DNA of 64,000 nt from assembly GCF_003001995.1 (NCBI RefSeq), contig NZ_PVNB01000001.1, positions 186,001 to 250,000 of the forward strand, read 5' to 3'. Source of the DNA: Orenia metallireducens. GTDB taxonomy: Bacteria > Bacillota > Halanaerobiia > Halobacteroidales > Halobacteroidaceae. Below the pieces are notes generated by a model. That model was not told the DNA's origin. It saw only the letters and a list, made by a program, of their open reading frames with translations, and did no database searches. This document shows, in pieces, positions 37,051 to 45,776 of this stretch. Position 1 is the first letter of the stretch. Every line of letters starts with the position of its first letter. The translations under genes were made by a program, and so were the position numbers.

Positions 37051-38454
37051 TTAAAAACTCAATTTATATTTTAAAATTAAGCTCTTATATAAATACTTAC
37101 TTGACTCTAGATACTGCTTTAAATTAAGCCCTACTTCAAAACTATGGCTCTCATTAAATTCATAAAACAGCGTCTGCTGTAAGTTGAGTTTCAAACCATA
37201 TTTATCCTCTAATTCTAAAGTTGAATCATAATCTAGATTATTGAAAAAACTTCGTTGATAATTTAGCTTCAAACTATAATATCTTCTTAAATTACTATAA
37301 CTTTTCTCGTTGATATTATAATCAAAGGTTAACCAATAGTTACTATCAGGGTCATAGTTAATAGATATTTTAGCTTCTTTATCTATTAGTTCAAACCCAC
37401 TAGCTAAATAACTATCCTTGTTCTGACTTAGAGATAAATTATAGCTCCATTGATTACCTTCATAACTAAAAGCCAACTCAGCTTTATCCTCTACAAAAGT
37501 ATTAAGCATTGTAGCAGTTCTATATTCATTACTTCTCTTATAGCTACCACTTAAACCATATACTCCATTAATATCTCCATAATAATCAATATCAAATCCC
37601 CAATCAAAATCTTTAGTAATCCAGCTACTTCTTCTTGATAGATTATTCTCTCCATACCCCAAATTACTCCTTAATAAATATCTCCCTAAACTCTTATATC
37701 CTTCTAAACTAATATTATATTTCCCATTTCCTGAATCAAATCTAGATTTAAGTGCTTCAAAATCAGCTGATTGATAATCTAAATTAATATTATAATTAAT
37801 ATCTGATAAATAAGAGTCTAAGCTTAAAGAGAATGCTTCTCCTAACAGGTCATCTCTACTATTCTGCCCTACAATAGACTCTAAATAGAGATCTATATTA
37901 TTTAAAGTATATCTATCAGCATAACTTAAATAATGATTCTTATCTCCAGATTCATCATCAATTAAATAGCCTACTTTTCTACCATCATTTCGCCAAATCA
38001 TTCCCATTTCTTGATTGCTATCAACCCTAAACCCTTGACTATTACTACTACTTCCATACCAGATTTGATAATTATCTTTTTTAAGATAGGCTCCTAACAA
38101 ATCTCCTCCATATAAAAATTTAGAAAAAGAAGGGACTGAAGTCATACCTAAGCTTAATTTATTATTACCCTGTATTACATTAAAGAGATAGTTATTGTAG
38201 TCCCAATCTGTTTCATCTGTAACTATTCCTTCTGTAAAAAAGTAGCTCTTGTCCAAATCCATTTCAAATTCAAGGTCATAATCATTGATAGTTTGACTAT
38301 AATCAAGGCTGATATACTCAGAGATGTTACTATTATATTCACCTATATCTAGCTTTAACATATAATAACTATTACTCTCTGCTCTCAGATTGCAACTATA
38401 ATTAATTACTGACAATATTACTAAAACTAATATTAAATTCAGTCTAGATATCAC
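37051..38454 (-). CDS. outer-membrane beta-barrel protein of unknown function
   Basis: I do not recognise the family. After a hydrophobic signal (LNLILVLVILSVINYSCNLR), most of the protein is a series of strands with alternating residues and many Tyr, Ser and Asn. It ends YKSLILKYKLSF with the C-terminal phenylalanine of outer-membrane barrels. The start is uncertain: GTG 38454 places the signal peptide at the N-terminus and overlaps the upstream stop by 11 bp, while an ATG at 38508 overlaps by 65 bp. It is the last gene of a transcript that also encodes a lipoprotein and a 1006-residue surface protein, and is followed by a terminator. Confidence 0.75.
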   Translation of the reverse strand: MISRLNLILVLVILSVINYSCNLRAESNSYYMLKLDIGEYNSNISEYISLDYSQTINDYDLEFEMDLDKSYFFTEGIVTDETDWDYNNYLFNVIQGNNKLSLGMTSVPSFSKFLYGGDLLGAYLKKDNYQIWYGSSSNSQGFRVDSNQEMGMIWRNDGRKVGYLIDDESGDKNHYLSYADRYTLNNIDLYLESIVGQNSRDDLLGEAFSLSLDSYLSDINYNINLDYQSADFEALKSRFDSGNGKYNISLEGYKSLGRYLLRSNLGYGENNLSRRSSWITKDFDWGFDIDYYGDINGVYGLSGSYKRSNEYRTATMLNTFVEDKAELAFSYEGNQWSYNLSLSQNKDSYLASGFELIDKEAKISINYDPDSNYWLTFDYNINEKSYSNLRRYYSLKLNYQRSFFNNLDYDSTLELEDKYGLKLNLQQTLFYEFNESHSFEVGLNLKQYLESSKYLYKSLILKYKLSF

Positions 38455-39205
38455 TTGCAGCCTGTACCCAATCTGGAATATCTTCAATCTGATCTTCAGG
38501 AGCATCATCTACATCTTTATAATCAATCACTAAACGATCAATCAACCATTCTCCATCAGTTCTAGTAAATGTAAAGGTGATTATTCCATAATCTGTAACC
38601 ATAGGGTCTATCTCTTCATTCTTTTCATAGACCAAAAAATATGCTATAGCTTTAGCGGAATTTTGCCCCTCTGGAATTATTCTCAAATTTTTCGACTGCA
38701 CTCCATCCTTCAACAATAAACTAGTCTCTAAATCTAAATCAATATTATAATAATGCTTATATTGATACTCTATATCACTTTTAGATTTTTCACTGATTAG
38801 ATAATATACCCCTAGATGATAAACGCCTGGTTGTCTGATAAAGATAGACCCCATCTCTACCAGCTCGTCTTCTAATTTATCAAATGACTTTCCATAACTA
38901 ATACCATCTTCACGAAGAGTAACTATCTCATAATTTTCACCATGGTTGCTATTAAATAATAACATAATATCTTCTACAGTCCAATCATTCTCTGGATCCC
39001 AAGCAACCTCACCCTCTTCTGTAGCCCAATCATCTCTAGGACTGTCAAATTCATTATAACGGAAAAAAGCTTCAATCTTATCAGCTACTGCTGCTGAAAT
39101 TTCACCATCCTCCTTTGTTGATTTAGTGGACTTGTCCGAAACCAAGCATCCAGATAAGCTCATAGCTAGCATAATTAATAAGATTAATATAGATAGCTTT
39201 TTCAT
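38444..39205 (-). CDS. lipoprotein of unknown function
   Basis: This 253-residue protein has a lipoprotein signal, KLSILILLIMLAMSLSGCLV, with lipobox LSGC. The mature part is acidic. It ends in a strand-rich segment (YGIITFTFTRTDGEWLIDRL) that resembles NTF2-like domains, a weak similarity. It lies 28 bp downstream of the 1006-residue surface protein and overlaps the barrel gene, so the three are one operon. It could be an accessory lipoprotein for the barrel. No homology to LptE is visible. Confidence 0.78.
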   Translation of the reverse strand: MKKLSILILLIMLAMSLSGCLVSDKSTKSTKEDGEISAAVADKIEAFFRYNEFDSPRDDWATEEGEVAWDPENDWTVEDIMLLFNSNHGENYEIVTLREDGISYGKSFDKLEDELVEMGSIFIRQPGVYHLGVYYLISEKSKSDIEYQYKHYYNIDLDLETSLLLKDGVQSKNLRIIPEGQNSAKAIAYFLVYEKNEEIDPMVTDYGIITFTFTRTDGEWLIDRLVIDYKDVDDAPEDQIEDIPDWVQAASDI

Positions 39206-39233
39206 TAGTACCCCTCCTTTGTCCCATACTACC

Positions 39234-42200
39234 TTAATAAATCAATAAGCGTCCAAAACCAAAACCTTTTCTAGGCGTTACTGTAAAGGATAACTTCTTA
39301 GCTGGAAGCTCACCATATTTATCCTCTGCTAAAACTGTTATTGTATGGAGCATTCCACTTGTTGACCCACTAGAGAGTGGAGTTTTAGCAAAGATAATAA
39401 CTCTACTTAAAACCTCACTACCATCTTGATCAGTAGTAATTATTTTAATATAATAATCCTTTTTAGTCTCAACTACTTGATCCCCACCTTTAATTATGGT
39501 TTTTTCATCAATATTTACTGTTAAACTTGTAAGCTTAACCTTATTATCCTCTGCAAAATCAATTCTTATTGTAGAAGCTTCATTGACACTTAATGTCTCT
39601 CCCTCACTAATATTAAATTCCACATTCATTTCATTTATAATGTGAAATAAACTTGGGAATTTTATTTCATCTGATTCATTTCCCCATTCGTCTTGTAGCC
39701 TTATATTTAAATCATATTCAGTATCATTAGCTAATGAAGATTTAGGTCTAAATTTAATAAGATAAACCTTTTTATCCTGAGCTATCTCATCTTTGATCTC
39801 AGTCTGCATTGTAGCTGATATATTAGCTGGAATTGTATTCACAGTTAGAGGAATTAATGAATTAAGTAATTCACCAGCTACCCCTCCAATCTCACCTGCT
39901 TTTACAAACTCAATTTGTTTAAAATCATTTATATTAGATATATCACTGATAATAAGCTGGAACTGTGGTTCTAATACAGGCATGTCACCAAAGGTACCAT
40001 TACTTGTATCTTCTAAGGTCGATGTCTTATCATTATAGTATTGTATCTTACTTATAATCTGGGGAGCAGTTCCATCGACTTTAAATCTAAAGGCTTTAAT
40101 TTGAGTTCGCTGATCATCTATAGTTATACCTGCATTCTCAAGTTGGGTCTTAATATCACCTTCTATATCATCATTTGTGCTATCTAAATTTATACCTTGA
40201 ATCTCACTAATCAAGTCTGAACTTATTTCAATATCATCAGCTATAATTATTACCTCATAGGTTTCATCTTCAAGAGATGGTATCAAATTAACCAAATCTT
40301 CTTCTATATAATCGGTCTTTTTATCTAAACCTTTTTTATACCTATAAGTCCACTGCTTTCCTACATCAGCACCTGACCTAATTTGGTATCTTACTTCTTC
40401 AGAGTTATGAACATCAAAGTACAATTTACCTCCATTAGTACTAATCACCTTATCAACCTGCTTGTCCTTATTATCCTTCAAAGTTATATTGTTAATTATT
40501 GGTCTATTTTCATTAACCTCTAACATAAAGGTAAAACCAGTGATCCCAGGGGTAAGAGTATCAGTATCATTTACATTTCCTGATATGTCAGTAGCAGTAA
40601 CCCTAACAACATATTTACCCTCTTTTAAAGTTCCATAAGGGAATATAGTAACGGTCTTTGTATCTGAATTATAGTCAATTACTCTAAAATGTACATCTAC
40701 CGTTTGATCAAATTGATTATCGGTTTCATGGAGATAGTCATTTACTATATTATCTATAGTCATATTATCATTGACCTTAACCCCTCTAGCTTCAATCAAA
40801 TCTTCAGCTGATACAAGCTCACCCTCAAAGCCTGAATATTTTTCATTAAAAGAAATCTTAATCTCTGGTTGAGAATACTCTGAACTAGTATCTTTAACTA
40901 TCTCAATTTTTTGAGCATCAGTAGTTTGATTTAGTATTTCTTTAAAGGATACACCAGGATTTACACTAACTATTTCAGGATTATCATCAACATCTAAAGC
41001 AAAATAATAGGTATGGTCTGTTGGAGTCTCTGCACCAAAAGCAGATGCCTTCATCCTTACAGCTATAACATTAATTTCACTACCAGCTGGTAAATTAGTT
41101 AATTCTTCTGCAAAAGGACTAACATCATCTATTTGCCAATTTGTCTTTGTTATTCTTTGATTCAATACACTACTGATATCAGTTCGATCATTAATAGTTC
41201 TCCAAGTAGTATCTAAACTGATAGACCTATTTAAAGTATCAGGTTCAGTATCTTGACTTGATCTAATAAATCGTTGATCAGCAATACCTGATTGAGCAGT
41301 AACATCTACTATTAAATCTGATTTATCTTTTAAGTAATACACCTTGTCTGGATCGAGAATTCCATATTGAGAATGATTTTTAACCCTTACATCAATTCTA
41401 GGAGATGCATAGGAAGACTTGATTGTAAAGGTTGATAATACTGGTCCTTGCTGGCTACCAAGTCTAACCTCATACGTATTATTAATCGGCATATCACTGA
41501 AAAAAGCATTCTTAAATACGACCTTTCCATTAGTCTCATCATAGTCTATATCAGTACTACTATTAGCATCAGCCTCAAGTAAATCATTACTGGTATTAAT
41601 AACATAAATATTTGGGGCATCAGCACTGAATTCAAAAAGTATAGTTACATCATTGTTATAACCTTCTAACCTAGCTTCAGGTCTAAATTCAAATTCTCTA
41701 ACATCTACCTCTTTTACAATATGCCTTGGACCAATCTCAAAGTCAGTTATTTTCCCTTGAACAAACGTTGCCCCTACAGATTTATCACTATCCATAAGGA
41801 TATCACCTTCTTGAGAATTGATATCAAAAGCAACATCACCTGTCCAATGATCAAATTCATAACCTGGATTAGGTGCAGCCTTCAAATGTAAGTTGGGATA
41901 AGAACCTGTCACCTCTATCTCTCCATAATCAGTACTTCTAGTCAAAGTATATTTCTCAGAATAAACTGCAGTAATAGTCTTATTGCCATCCATAATTATG
42001 TTTATAGGATTTTGATAACCTAAAACATTACCTAAATTATCTTCCCAATGAGCAAATTCATAAGCTGTCTCAGGATTAACTGTTAACTCTACACTGCTTC
42101 CATCAGGATAATCAGCTTGATTTGGATTTTTAGTTACAGTGCCATGATCAGAATTAACAGTTAAACTATAAGCAAAACTAGTTCCTGTAAAGATAATAAT

Positions 42201-42254
42201 AAAAGTAATTACTAATAAAATACCGATAAATAATTTATCTCTATATCTACTCAT
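39234..42254 (-). CDS. large secreted surface protein with InlB-B-type repeats
   Basis: This 1006-residue protein has a signal peptide (KLFIGILLVITFIIIFTGTS). Two tandem repeats of about 70 residues follow (YSLTVNSDHGTVTKNPN... and YTLTRSTDYGEIEVTGS..., each with a FAHWED- or FDHWTG-like motif), as in divergent InlB B-repeat domains. The remaining 800 residues look like successive Ig/cadherin-like beta domains (for example KYVVRVTATDISGNVND). The protein ends FGFGRLLIY, with a final aromatic residue but no sorting signal I recognise. AAAGGAGG precedes the ATG. Its operon partners suggest it is displayed on or passes the outer membrane. The function is unknown. Confidence 0.8.
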   Translation of the reverse strand: MSRYRDKLFIGILLVITFIIIFTGTSFAYSLTVNSDHGTVTKNPNQADYPDGSSVELTVNPETAYEFAHWEDNLGNVLGYQNPINIIMDGNKTITAVYSEKYTLTRSTDYGEIEVTGSYPNLHLKAAPNPGYEFDHWTGDVAFDINSQEGDILMDSDKSVGATFVQGKITDFEIGPRHIVKEVDVREFEFRPEARLEGYNNDVTILFEFSADAPNIYVINTSNDLLEADANSSTDIDYDETNGKVVFKNAFFSDMPINNTYEVRLGSQQGPVLSTFTIKSSYASPRIDVRVKNHSQYGILDPDKVYYLKDKSDLIVDVTAQSGIADQRFIRSSQDTEPDTLNRSISLDTTWRTINDRTDISSVLNQRITKTNWQIDDVSPFAEELTNLPAGSEINVIAVRMKASAFGAETPTDHTYYFALDVDDNPEIVSVNPGVSFKEILNQTTDAQKIEIVKDTSSEYSQPEIKISFNEKYSGFEGELVSAEDLIEARGVKVNDNMTIDNIVNDYLHETDNQFDQTVDVHFRVIDYNSDTKTVTIFPYGTLKEGKYVVRVTATDISGNVNDTDTLTPGITGFTFMLEVNENRPIINNITLKDNKDKQVDKVISTNGGKLYFDVHNSEEVRYQIRSGADVGKQWTYRYKKGLDKKTDYIEEDLVNLIPSLEDETYEVIIIADDIEISSDLISEIQGINLDSTNDDIEGDIKTQLENAGITIDDQRTQIKAFRFKVDGTAPQIISKIQYYNDKTSTLEDTSNGTFGDMPVLEPQFQLIISDISNINDFKQIEFVKAGEIGGVAGELLNSLIPLTVNTIPANISATMQTEIKDEIAQDKKVYLIKFRPKSSLANDTEYDLNIRLQDEWGNESDEIKFPSLFHIINEMNVEFNISEGETLSVNEASTIRIDFAEDNKVKLTSLTVNIDEKTIIKGGDQVVETKKDYYIKIITTDQDGSEVLSRVIIFAKTPLSSGSTSGMLHTITVLAEDKYGELPAKKLSFTVTPRKGFGFGRLLIY

Positions 42255-42488
42255 CTAATCTACCTCCTTTTTTAAGCATAATAATTCTATAATATACTAT
42301 TCTCTAATCATACCCCTTTTTCCTGTTAATCTTCTAAATAGTTTCTATTCTTTTTATTATTATTTAAAACTTATTTTGGACCAAATAACAAAATAATTAA
42401 AAAACATATTGTATGTAATTTAATACACTAAGCCATCTCTCTTTATGATATAACAGATAAATTTTAGTTTAAATCTCCTAAATAACTT

Positions 42489-42522
42489 AATAAAGCCAAG
42501 CGATTAGTCGCTTGGCTTTATT
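42489..42522 (-). terminator. terminator of the small secreted-protein gene
   Basis: There is a perfect stem AATAAAGCCAAGCGA / TCGCTTGGCTTTATT with loop CTAA on the minus strand, 7 bp after the stop at 42529. The following bases are only moderately T-rich. Confidence 0.8.
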
Positions 42523-42528
42523 AAAAGA

Positions 42529-42819
42529 CTAATCAATTTGATAATAAATCCTTATCTTAGCACCCTCTCCATATTCAAAGTCAACGATACTAATCTGCTC
42601 TAGCTCTACTACCTCTTCTTCAGTAGATATATGGAGTTGAACTAATTTTTTCATGACAGTAGTTAAATCATCAAACTTCTCCTGACTTGCCAACTTTATC
42701 ATTTCACTCTCGTCAACCTCTACCATCTTAGTATCTATTTTGACTGTTTCTGCCATAGCCAAGGGAGTATGCAAAGCCAAAATTACTAAAGCTAGACAGA
42801 CAATAAACAACTTCTTCAT
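42529..42819 (-). CDS. small secreted protein of unknown function
   Basis: This 96-residue protein starts with a clear signal peptide (KLFIVCLALVILALHTPLAM then AE). The mature part of about 73 residues includes TVKIDTKMVEVDESEMIKL, faintly like a repeat found in secretins but too short to assign. AAAGGAGG lies 8 bp before the ATG, and its own terminator follows, so it is an independent transcript. Its ribosome site directly abuts the stop codon of the transposase relic upstream. Confidence 0.7.
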   Translation of the reverse strand: MKKLFIVCLALVILALHTPLAMAETVKIDTKMVEVDESEMIKLASQEKFDDLTTVMKKLVQLHISTEEEVVELEQISIVDFEYGEGAKIRIYYQID

Positions 42820-42833
42820 CTAAAATACCTCCT

Positions 42834-42974
42834 TTAAGTTCTTTGGTTACCATCCTTTAAAAACCAATCTAATGGATTATTAATAATATATTCCCTAATT
42901 TTATCTAATTCTCCTTCATTTCCGATAATTCTATCATAAAAAGATTTCTGCCACTGAAAATTAACATTACCTCA
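42834..42974 (-). pseudogene. C-terminal relic of a REP-associated (Y1/HUH) transposase
   Basis: On the minus strand one frame reads NVNFQWQKSFYDRIIGNEGE then LDKIREYIINNPLDWFLKDG, ending NQRT and a TAA stop at 42834-42836. The W-Q-x-S-F-Y-D-x-I and I-R-E-Y-I-x-x-N-P-x-x-W pattern is the C-terminal signature of TnpA_REP/RAYT transposases. An in-frame TGA closes the frame upstream, and neither the HUH motif nor the catalytic tyrosine region is present. Only the last 45 or so codons remain. Confidence 0.8.
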
Positions 42975-43034
42975 AAACCTCCTCAATATTAAATTATATG
43001 TTATGCTCCCATAAAAATATTGAGGTTATACTAT

Positions 43035-43067
43035 TTAAAAAAAGCCCCTGGACAATCCAGAGGCTTT
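43035..43067 (-). terminator. terminator of the SLH porin gene
   Basis: A hairpin AAAGCCTCTGGA / TCCAGGGGCTTT, one mismatch, is followed on the minus strand by a T run. It lies 16 bp after the stop at 43083. Confidence 0.85.
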
Positions 43068-43082
43068 AGATTGAAGGTACAA

Positions 43083-44882
43083 TTAGAAGTTAACACTTAC
43101 TCCACCACTAATGCTATTTACACTAAAGTCTTCATTAGTATCTACAGCATTTACATAATCAGCTCTCTCGAAGTTGATTGTTGCTGAAGCAGAGTCTGTT
43201 ACCTTATATCCTAATCCTGCCTTAGCAGTAGTGAATTCTCCTTCCATTCCATCATCTACTCTATCTTCTTTGTCTGCCCATGCAAATCCACCAGTTACAT
43301 TTAACTTGTCATTAACTTGGTAAGATGCATCGATTCCAGCTTCTTTATTGATTGCTTGGTTATTATCGATATCATAGATAGCTGCTAATTGAGCAGTTGG
43401 TGCTAATTTGATTCCTGCTACATCAAACTCTGTACCATATCCTACACTTAATACCTTATCAGCTAAGTTATCTGTATTATCATAATCATAGATACCTGCT
43501 ACAGTAATGTTTCCTAATTCTTTATTAGCTTCTACATATCTGATTTCTTCTTCAGATTTTACTGCATATTCATATTCACCAAAGACATTTACACCATAAA
43601 TTGTATAAGGATTATCTTCAGTTACTTGAGCTGCTAAAGTAATCTCTTCTTCATCTTCTGTTGCATATTCGTAGTTTTCATATAATGCAGATACTTCTAC
43701 TTTATCTATATTCTTAGTAGCTTTTAGATCAAAACCTTTCTTAGTACTTTCAAATCCATCATCTTCATCTGTATCTACTTGAATACCTGTGAAGTTTTCA
43801 GTAGATTCAACATTACCTTCTAATTTAATGAATCCTAAGTCTTTACTTGCACCTAATCTTGCTACTCTTTCATTCATATCCTTATCACTAAATGCTAAGT
43901 CTCCTGTGAAGTCTACACCAGCTAAGTTAAAGGCTGTATCAAGACCTGCAACTACATTTCTCTCAGCATTATCTCTAACACCAACAAATAGATTTACAGG
44001 TAAGTTTAATAAGTTATCTTGTTTTACAGCGATATCTCTTGTATCACCACGTTGACCTAATGCGATTTGAGAATTTCCTGAATTAAATACTACACCATCA
44101 ATATCATCATCATTGAAGTATAGGTAGTTTTTCCATTCTAGACCTTGCTCATCACCAATTGTAGCAACAAAATCTTCTGTAGTAATAGAACCAGAAATTT
44201 CATCTAATTCTACATTAGCTTCATTCATTCCATCCTCATCATTGCCAAAGTTTCCAAAGTAATTTCCAACTGCTAACATATTTAAGTCAGCAATTACTCC
44301 ATCCTTTTCAATATTTACATTTAAGTCAGCAAATTGCTTGAAGTAATCTTCAGCAGTAATCATATCATCATCATCATAGTCAGTTGCATCTACATAATCA
44401 TTATCATCATCATCTAAGTCCTTTGTAAATGGATCTTTGTAAACAACTGATTTTCCATCTTCTCCTGGCTTAACACCATTTCCTTCAAGCTCTACATCTT
44501 TGTACTCTACTCCAGTCTTACCAGAGATAGTTACAGCAGATGAGTTAGCTAATTTTTCATTAATTTGAGCTAATTCAGCATCAAATTCTTGTGCTAATGC
44601 TGTAATTGCTTCTACAGCTTCTGCACTTACTTCATTATCTTTAGTTTCCACTTTTTCTAATACTCTAGCTGTTAAAGCAGCAACTTCATAACGAGTTAAA
44701 TCTTGAGAAGCTTTATAAGTTCCATCCCCATATCCTTCTAATAATCCTGCTTGAGCAGCTTTTTGAATAGCATCATAAGCCCAATGTCCTTCAGGTACAT
44801 CATTGAATGGATTTGCTATTGCTGGTACTGACATTGTAAATAATAAGGCTAATGTTAAAAAGCTTGTGATTAATTTTTTCAT
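43083..44882 (-). CDS. SLH-domain porin (OmpM-like)
   Basis: This 599-residue outer-membrane protein has a signal peptide (ending SVPAIA) and one SLH domain (NPFNDVPEGHWAYDAIQKAA to about residue 75, with LTRYEVAALTARVLE). A short coiled coil follows, and then a long acidic beta-barrel region ends in GGVSVNF. In diderm Firmicutes this architecture tethers the outer membrane to the cell wall. The ATG follows GGGGGA. The 5' leader is long and contains the hairpin with AAAGGAGGTG at 45086-45115. Two Spo0A-like boxes lie further upstream. A terminator follows. Confidence 0.92.
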   Translation of the reverse strand: MKKLITSFLTLALLFTMSVPAIANPFNDVPEGHWAYDAIQKAAQAGLLEGYGDGTYKASQDLTRYEVAALTARVLEKVETKDNEVSAEAVEAITALAQEFDAELAQINEKLANSSAVTISGKTGVEYKDVELEGNGVKPGEDGKSVVYKDPFTKDLDDDDNDYVDATDYDDDDMITAEDYFKQFADLNVNIEKDGVIADLNMLAVGNYFGNFGNDEDGMNEANVELDEISGSITTEDFVATIGDEQGLEWKNYLYFNDDDIDGVVFNSGNSQIALGQRGDTRDIAVKQDNLLNLPVNLFVGVRDNAERNVVAGLDTAFNLAGVDFTGDLAFSDKDMNERVARLGASKDLGFIKLEGNVESTENFTGIQVDTDEDDGFESTKKGFDLKATKNIDKVEVSALYENYEYATEDEEEITLAAQVTEDNPYTIYGVNVFGEYEYAVKSEEEIRYVEANKELGNITVAGIYDYDNTDNLADKVLSVGYGTEFDVAGIKLAPTAQLAAIYDIDNNQAINKEAGIDASYQVNDKLNVTGGFAWADKEDRVDDGMEGEFTTAKAGLGYKVTDSASATINFERADYVNAVDTNEDFSVNSISGGVSVNF

Positions 44883-45085
44883 TATTAATATTCCCCCTAG
44901 GTTGTTTTTTAGTCTGTTTAGTAGTATTTTGCTTAGAATATATTGGATAGCTTAGCTTCTACTACATAACTTAGGGGTAGTTCCGAAGTTGAGTGGCCGT
45001 GTTTCCTCAGCTCTTCCTTACTCCCTTGATTATGTTAGTCTTCTACTAAAGTATCCTTGTTAAGTTCATCATCTTCAACTGAAGG

Positions 45086-45115
45086 CTCTACGGGGGACAC
45101 CTCCTTTCTTGAGCA
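45086..45115 (-). promoter_or_regulatory. leader hairpin with extended Shine-Dalgarno, SLH porin
   Basis: On the minus strand GCTC / GAGC closes a 22-nt loop containing AAGAAAGGAGGTG then CCCCC. The purine run is a near-perfect match to the 16S rRNA 3' end. It lies about 217 nt from the true start codon, which has its own site. Equivalent elements precede both other porins. Confidence 0.55.
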
Positions 45116-45205
45116 GAATAAGTTGATCTAAGATGATAAAGCTTAAACACAGGCTAAGAAAAATTGACAATACATAATGTACAGTTGATAATTACAAAAC
45201 CTCTT

Positions 45206-45222
45206 TTCGACAAAATTCGACA
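45206..45222 (-). promoter_or_regulatory. tandem Spo0A-like boxes
   Basis: On the minus strand TGTCGAA occurs twice (45222-45216 and 45212-45206), exactly 10 bp apart, as ATGTCGAATTTTGTCGAAAA. The second matches the 0A-box core and flank well. They lie about 325 bp upstream of the SLH porin start and about 90 bp upstream of its leader hairpin. Confidence 0.5.
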
Positions 45223-45723
45223 TCAGAGGGTAAAAAATATATTTGAGACTCAAAGTCTCTTAATCTTAGAAACTCATTGTTGGAAAATAGTGATTAGTAA
45301 TTTAGTGATTTTTCAACAATCAATCTCTAAAATAATTTCATAGAATAAATTGTTTATCACTTAAAAAGATCAAATATCATCAACCTTTACAAGTTAATTA
45401 TAACATAAATGGATTTAATAGCAAGTGGTAAAAGTATGAAATTTATTTTCTTTTTCAAATCATCTCCGTCTAAATATACTTATTCAATAGTCCCTGCTCA
45501 AATCCTCTAAGAAGGTTTATCCATTCTTTTTAAATTTAAGTAATTAATTGTCATTTATCTTCATATAATATTTATATTCTAGGGGATAGTTATAAACCCT
45601 TCTGGTAAGTATATGGATAAAATCCAATGTATAGTGTAAAGTTGATAATTGATAGATAAGATTTTAAAAATAAAAATATCGCAGTATACACATATTCAAT
45701 TATTTAAAAACTCAAAAAAGAAA

Positions 45724-45755
45724 AAACCCCTAGGATAAAAGTATCCCAGAGGTTT
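45724..45755 (-). terminator. terminator of the first porin paralog
   Basis: The stem AAACCTCTGGGATA / TATCCTAGGGGTTT with a four-base loop is followed by TTT on the minus strand. It lies 22 bp after the stop at 45777. Confidence 0.85.
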
Positions 45756-45776
45756 AAGTAATCTGTATAGATTTGA

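Larger units (their letters stand above)
44883..45776. other. 894-bp gap: long porin leader, Spo0A-like boxes, repeat arms
   Basis: 44883-45115 is the leader of the SLH porin. The part 44985-45060 is richer in G and C than the surroundings (for example GGAAACACGGCCACTC on the minus strand) and may be structured. Tandem TGTCGAA boxes lie at 45206-45222. Weak CAACTGT-type arms lie near 45165-45195 and 45628-45655. The rest shows no gene. Confidence 0.6.

Noticed and set aside
39205-39234. Lipoprotein at 38444 as an LptE
   Set aside because: No sequence resemblance to LptE is visible, and its operon partners are the large surface protein and barrel rather than lptD, which lies behind a terminator.
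44960-45060. Known riboswitch (c-di-GMP, cobalamin, SAM) before the SLH porin
   Set aside because: I looked for the conserved cores of these classes and did not find them; only a generic structured leader can be proposed.
45020-45100. Leader peptide starting GTGTCCCCC after AAAGGAG (SLH porin leader)
   Set aside because: The GTG overlaps the Shine-Dalgarno itself, leaving no spacing, and the corresponding frames in the other two leaders differ in length and sequence (one has only four codons).
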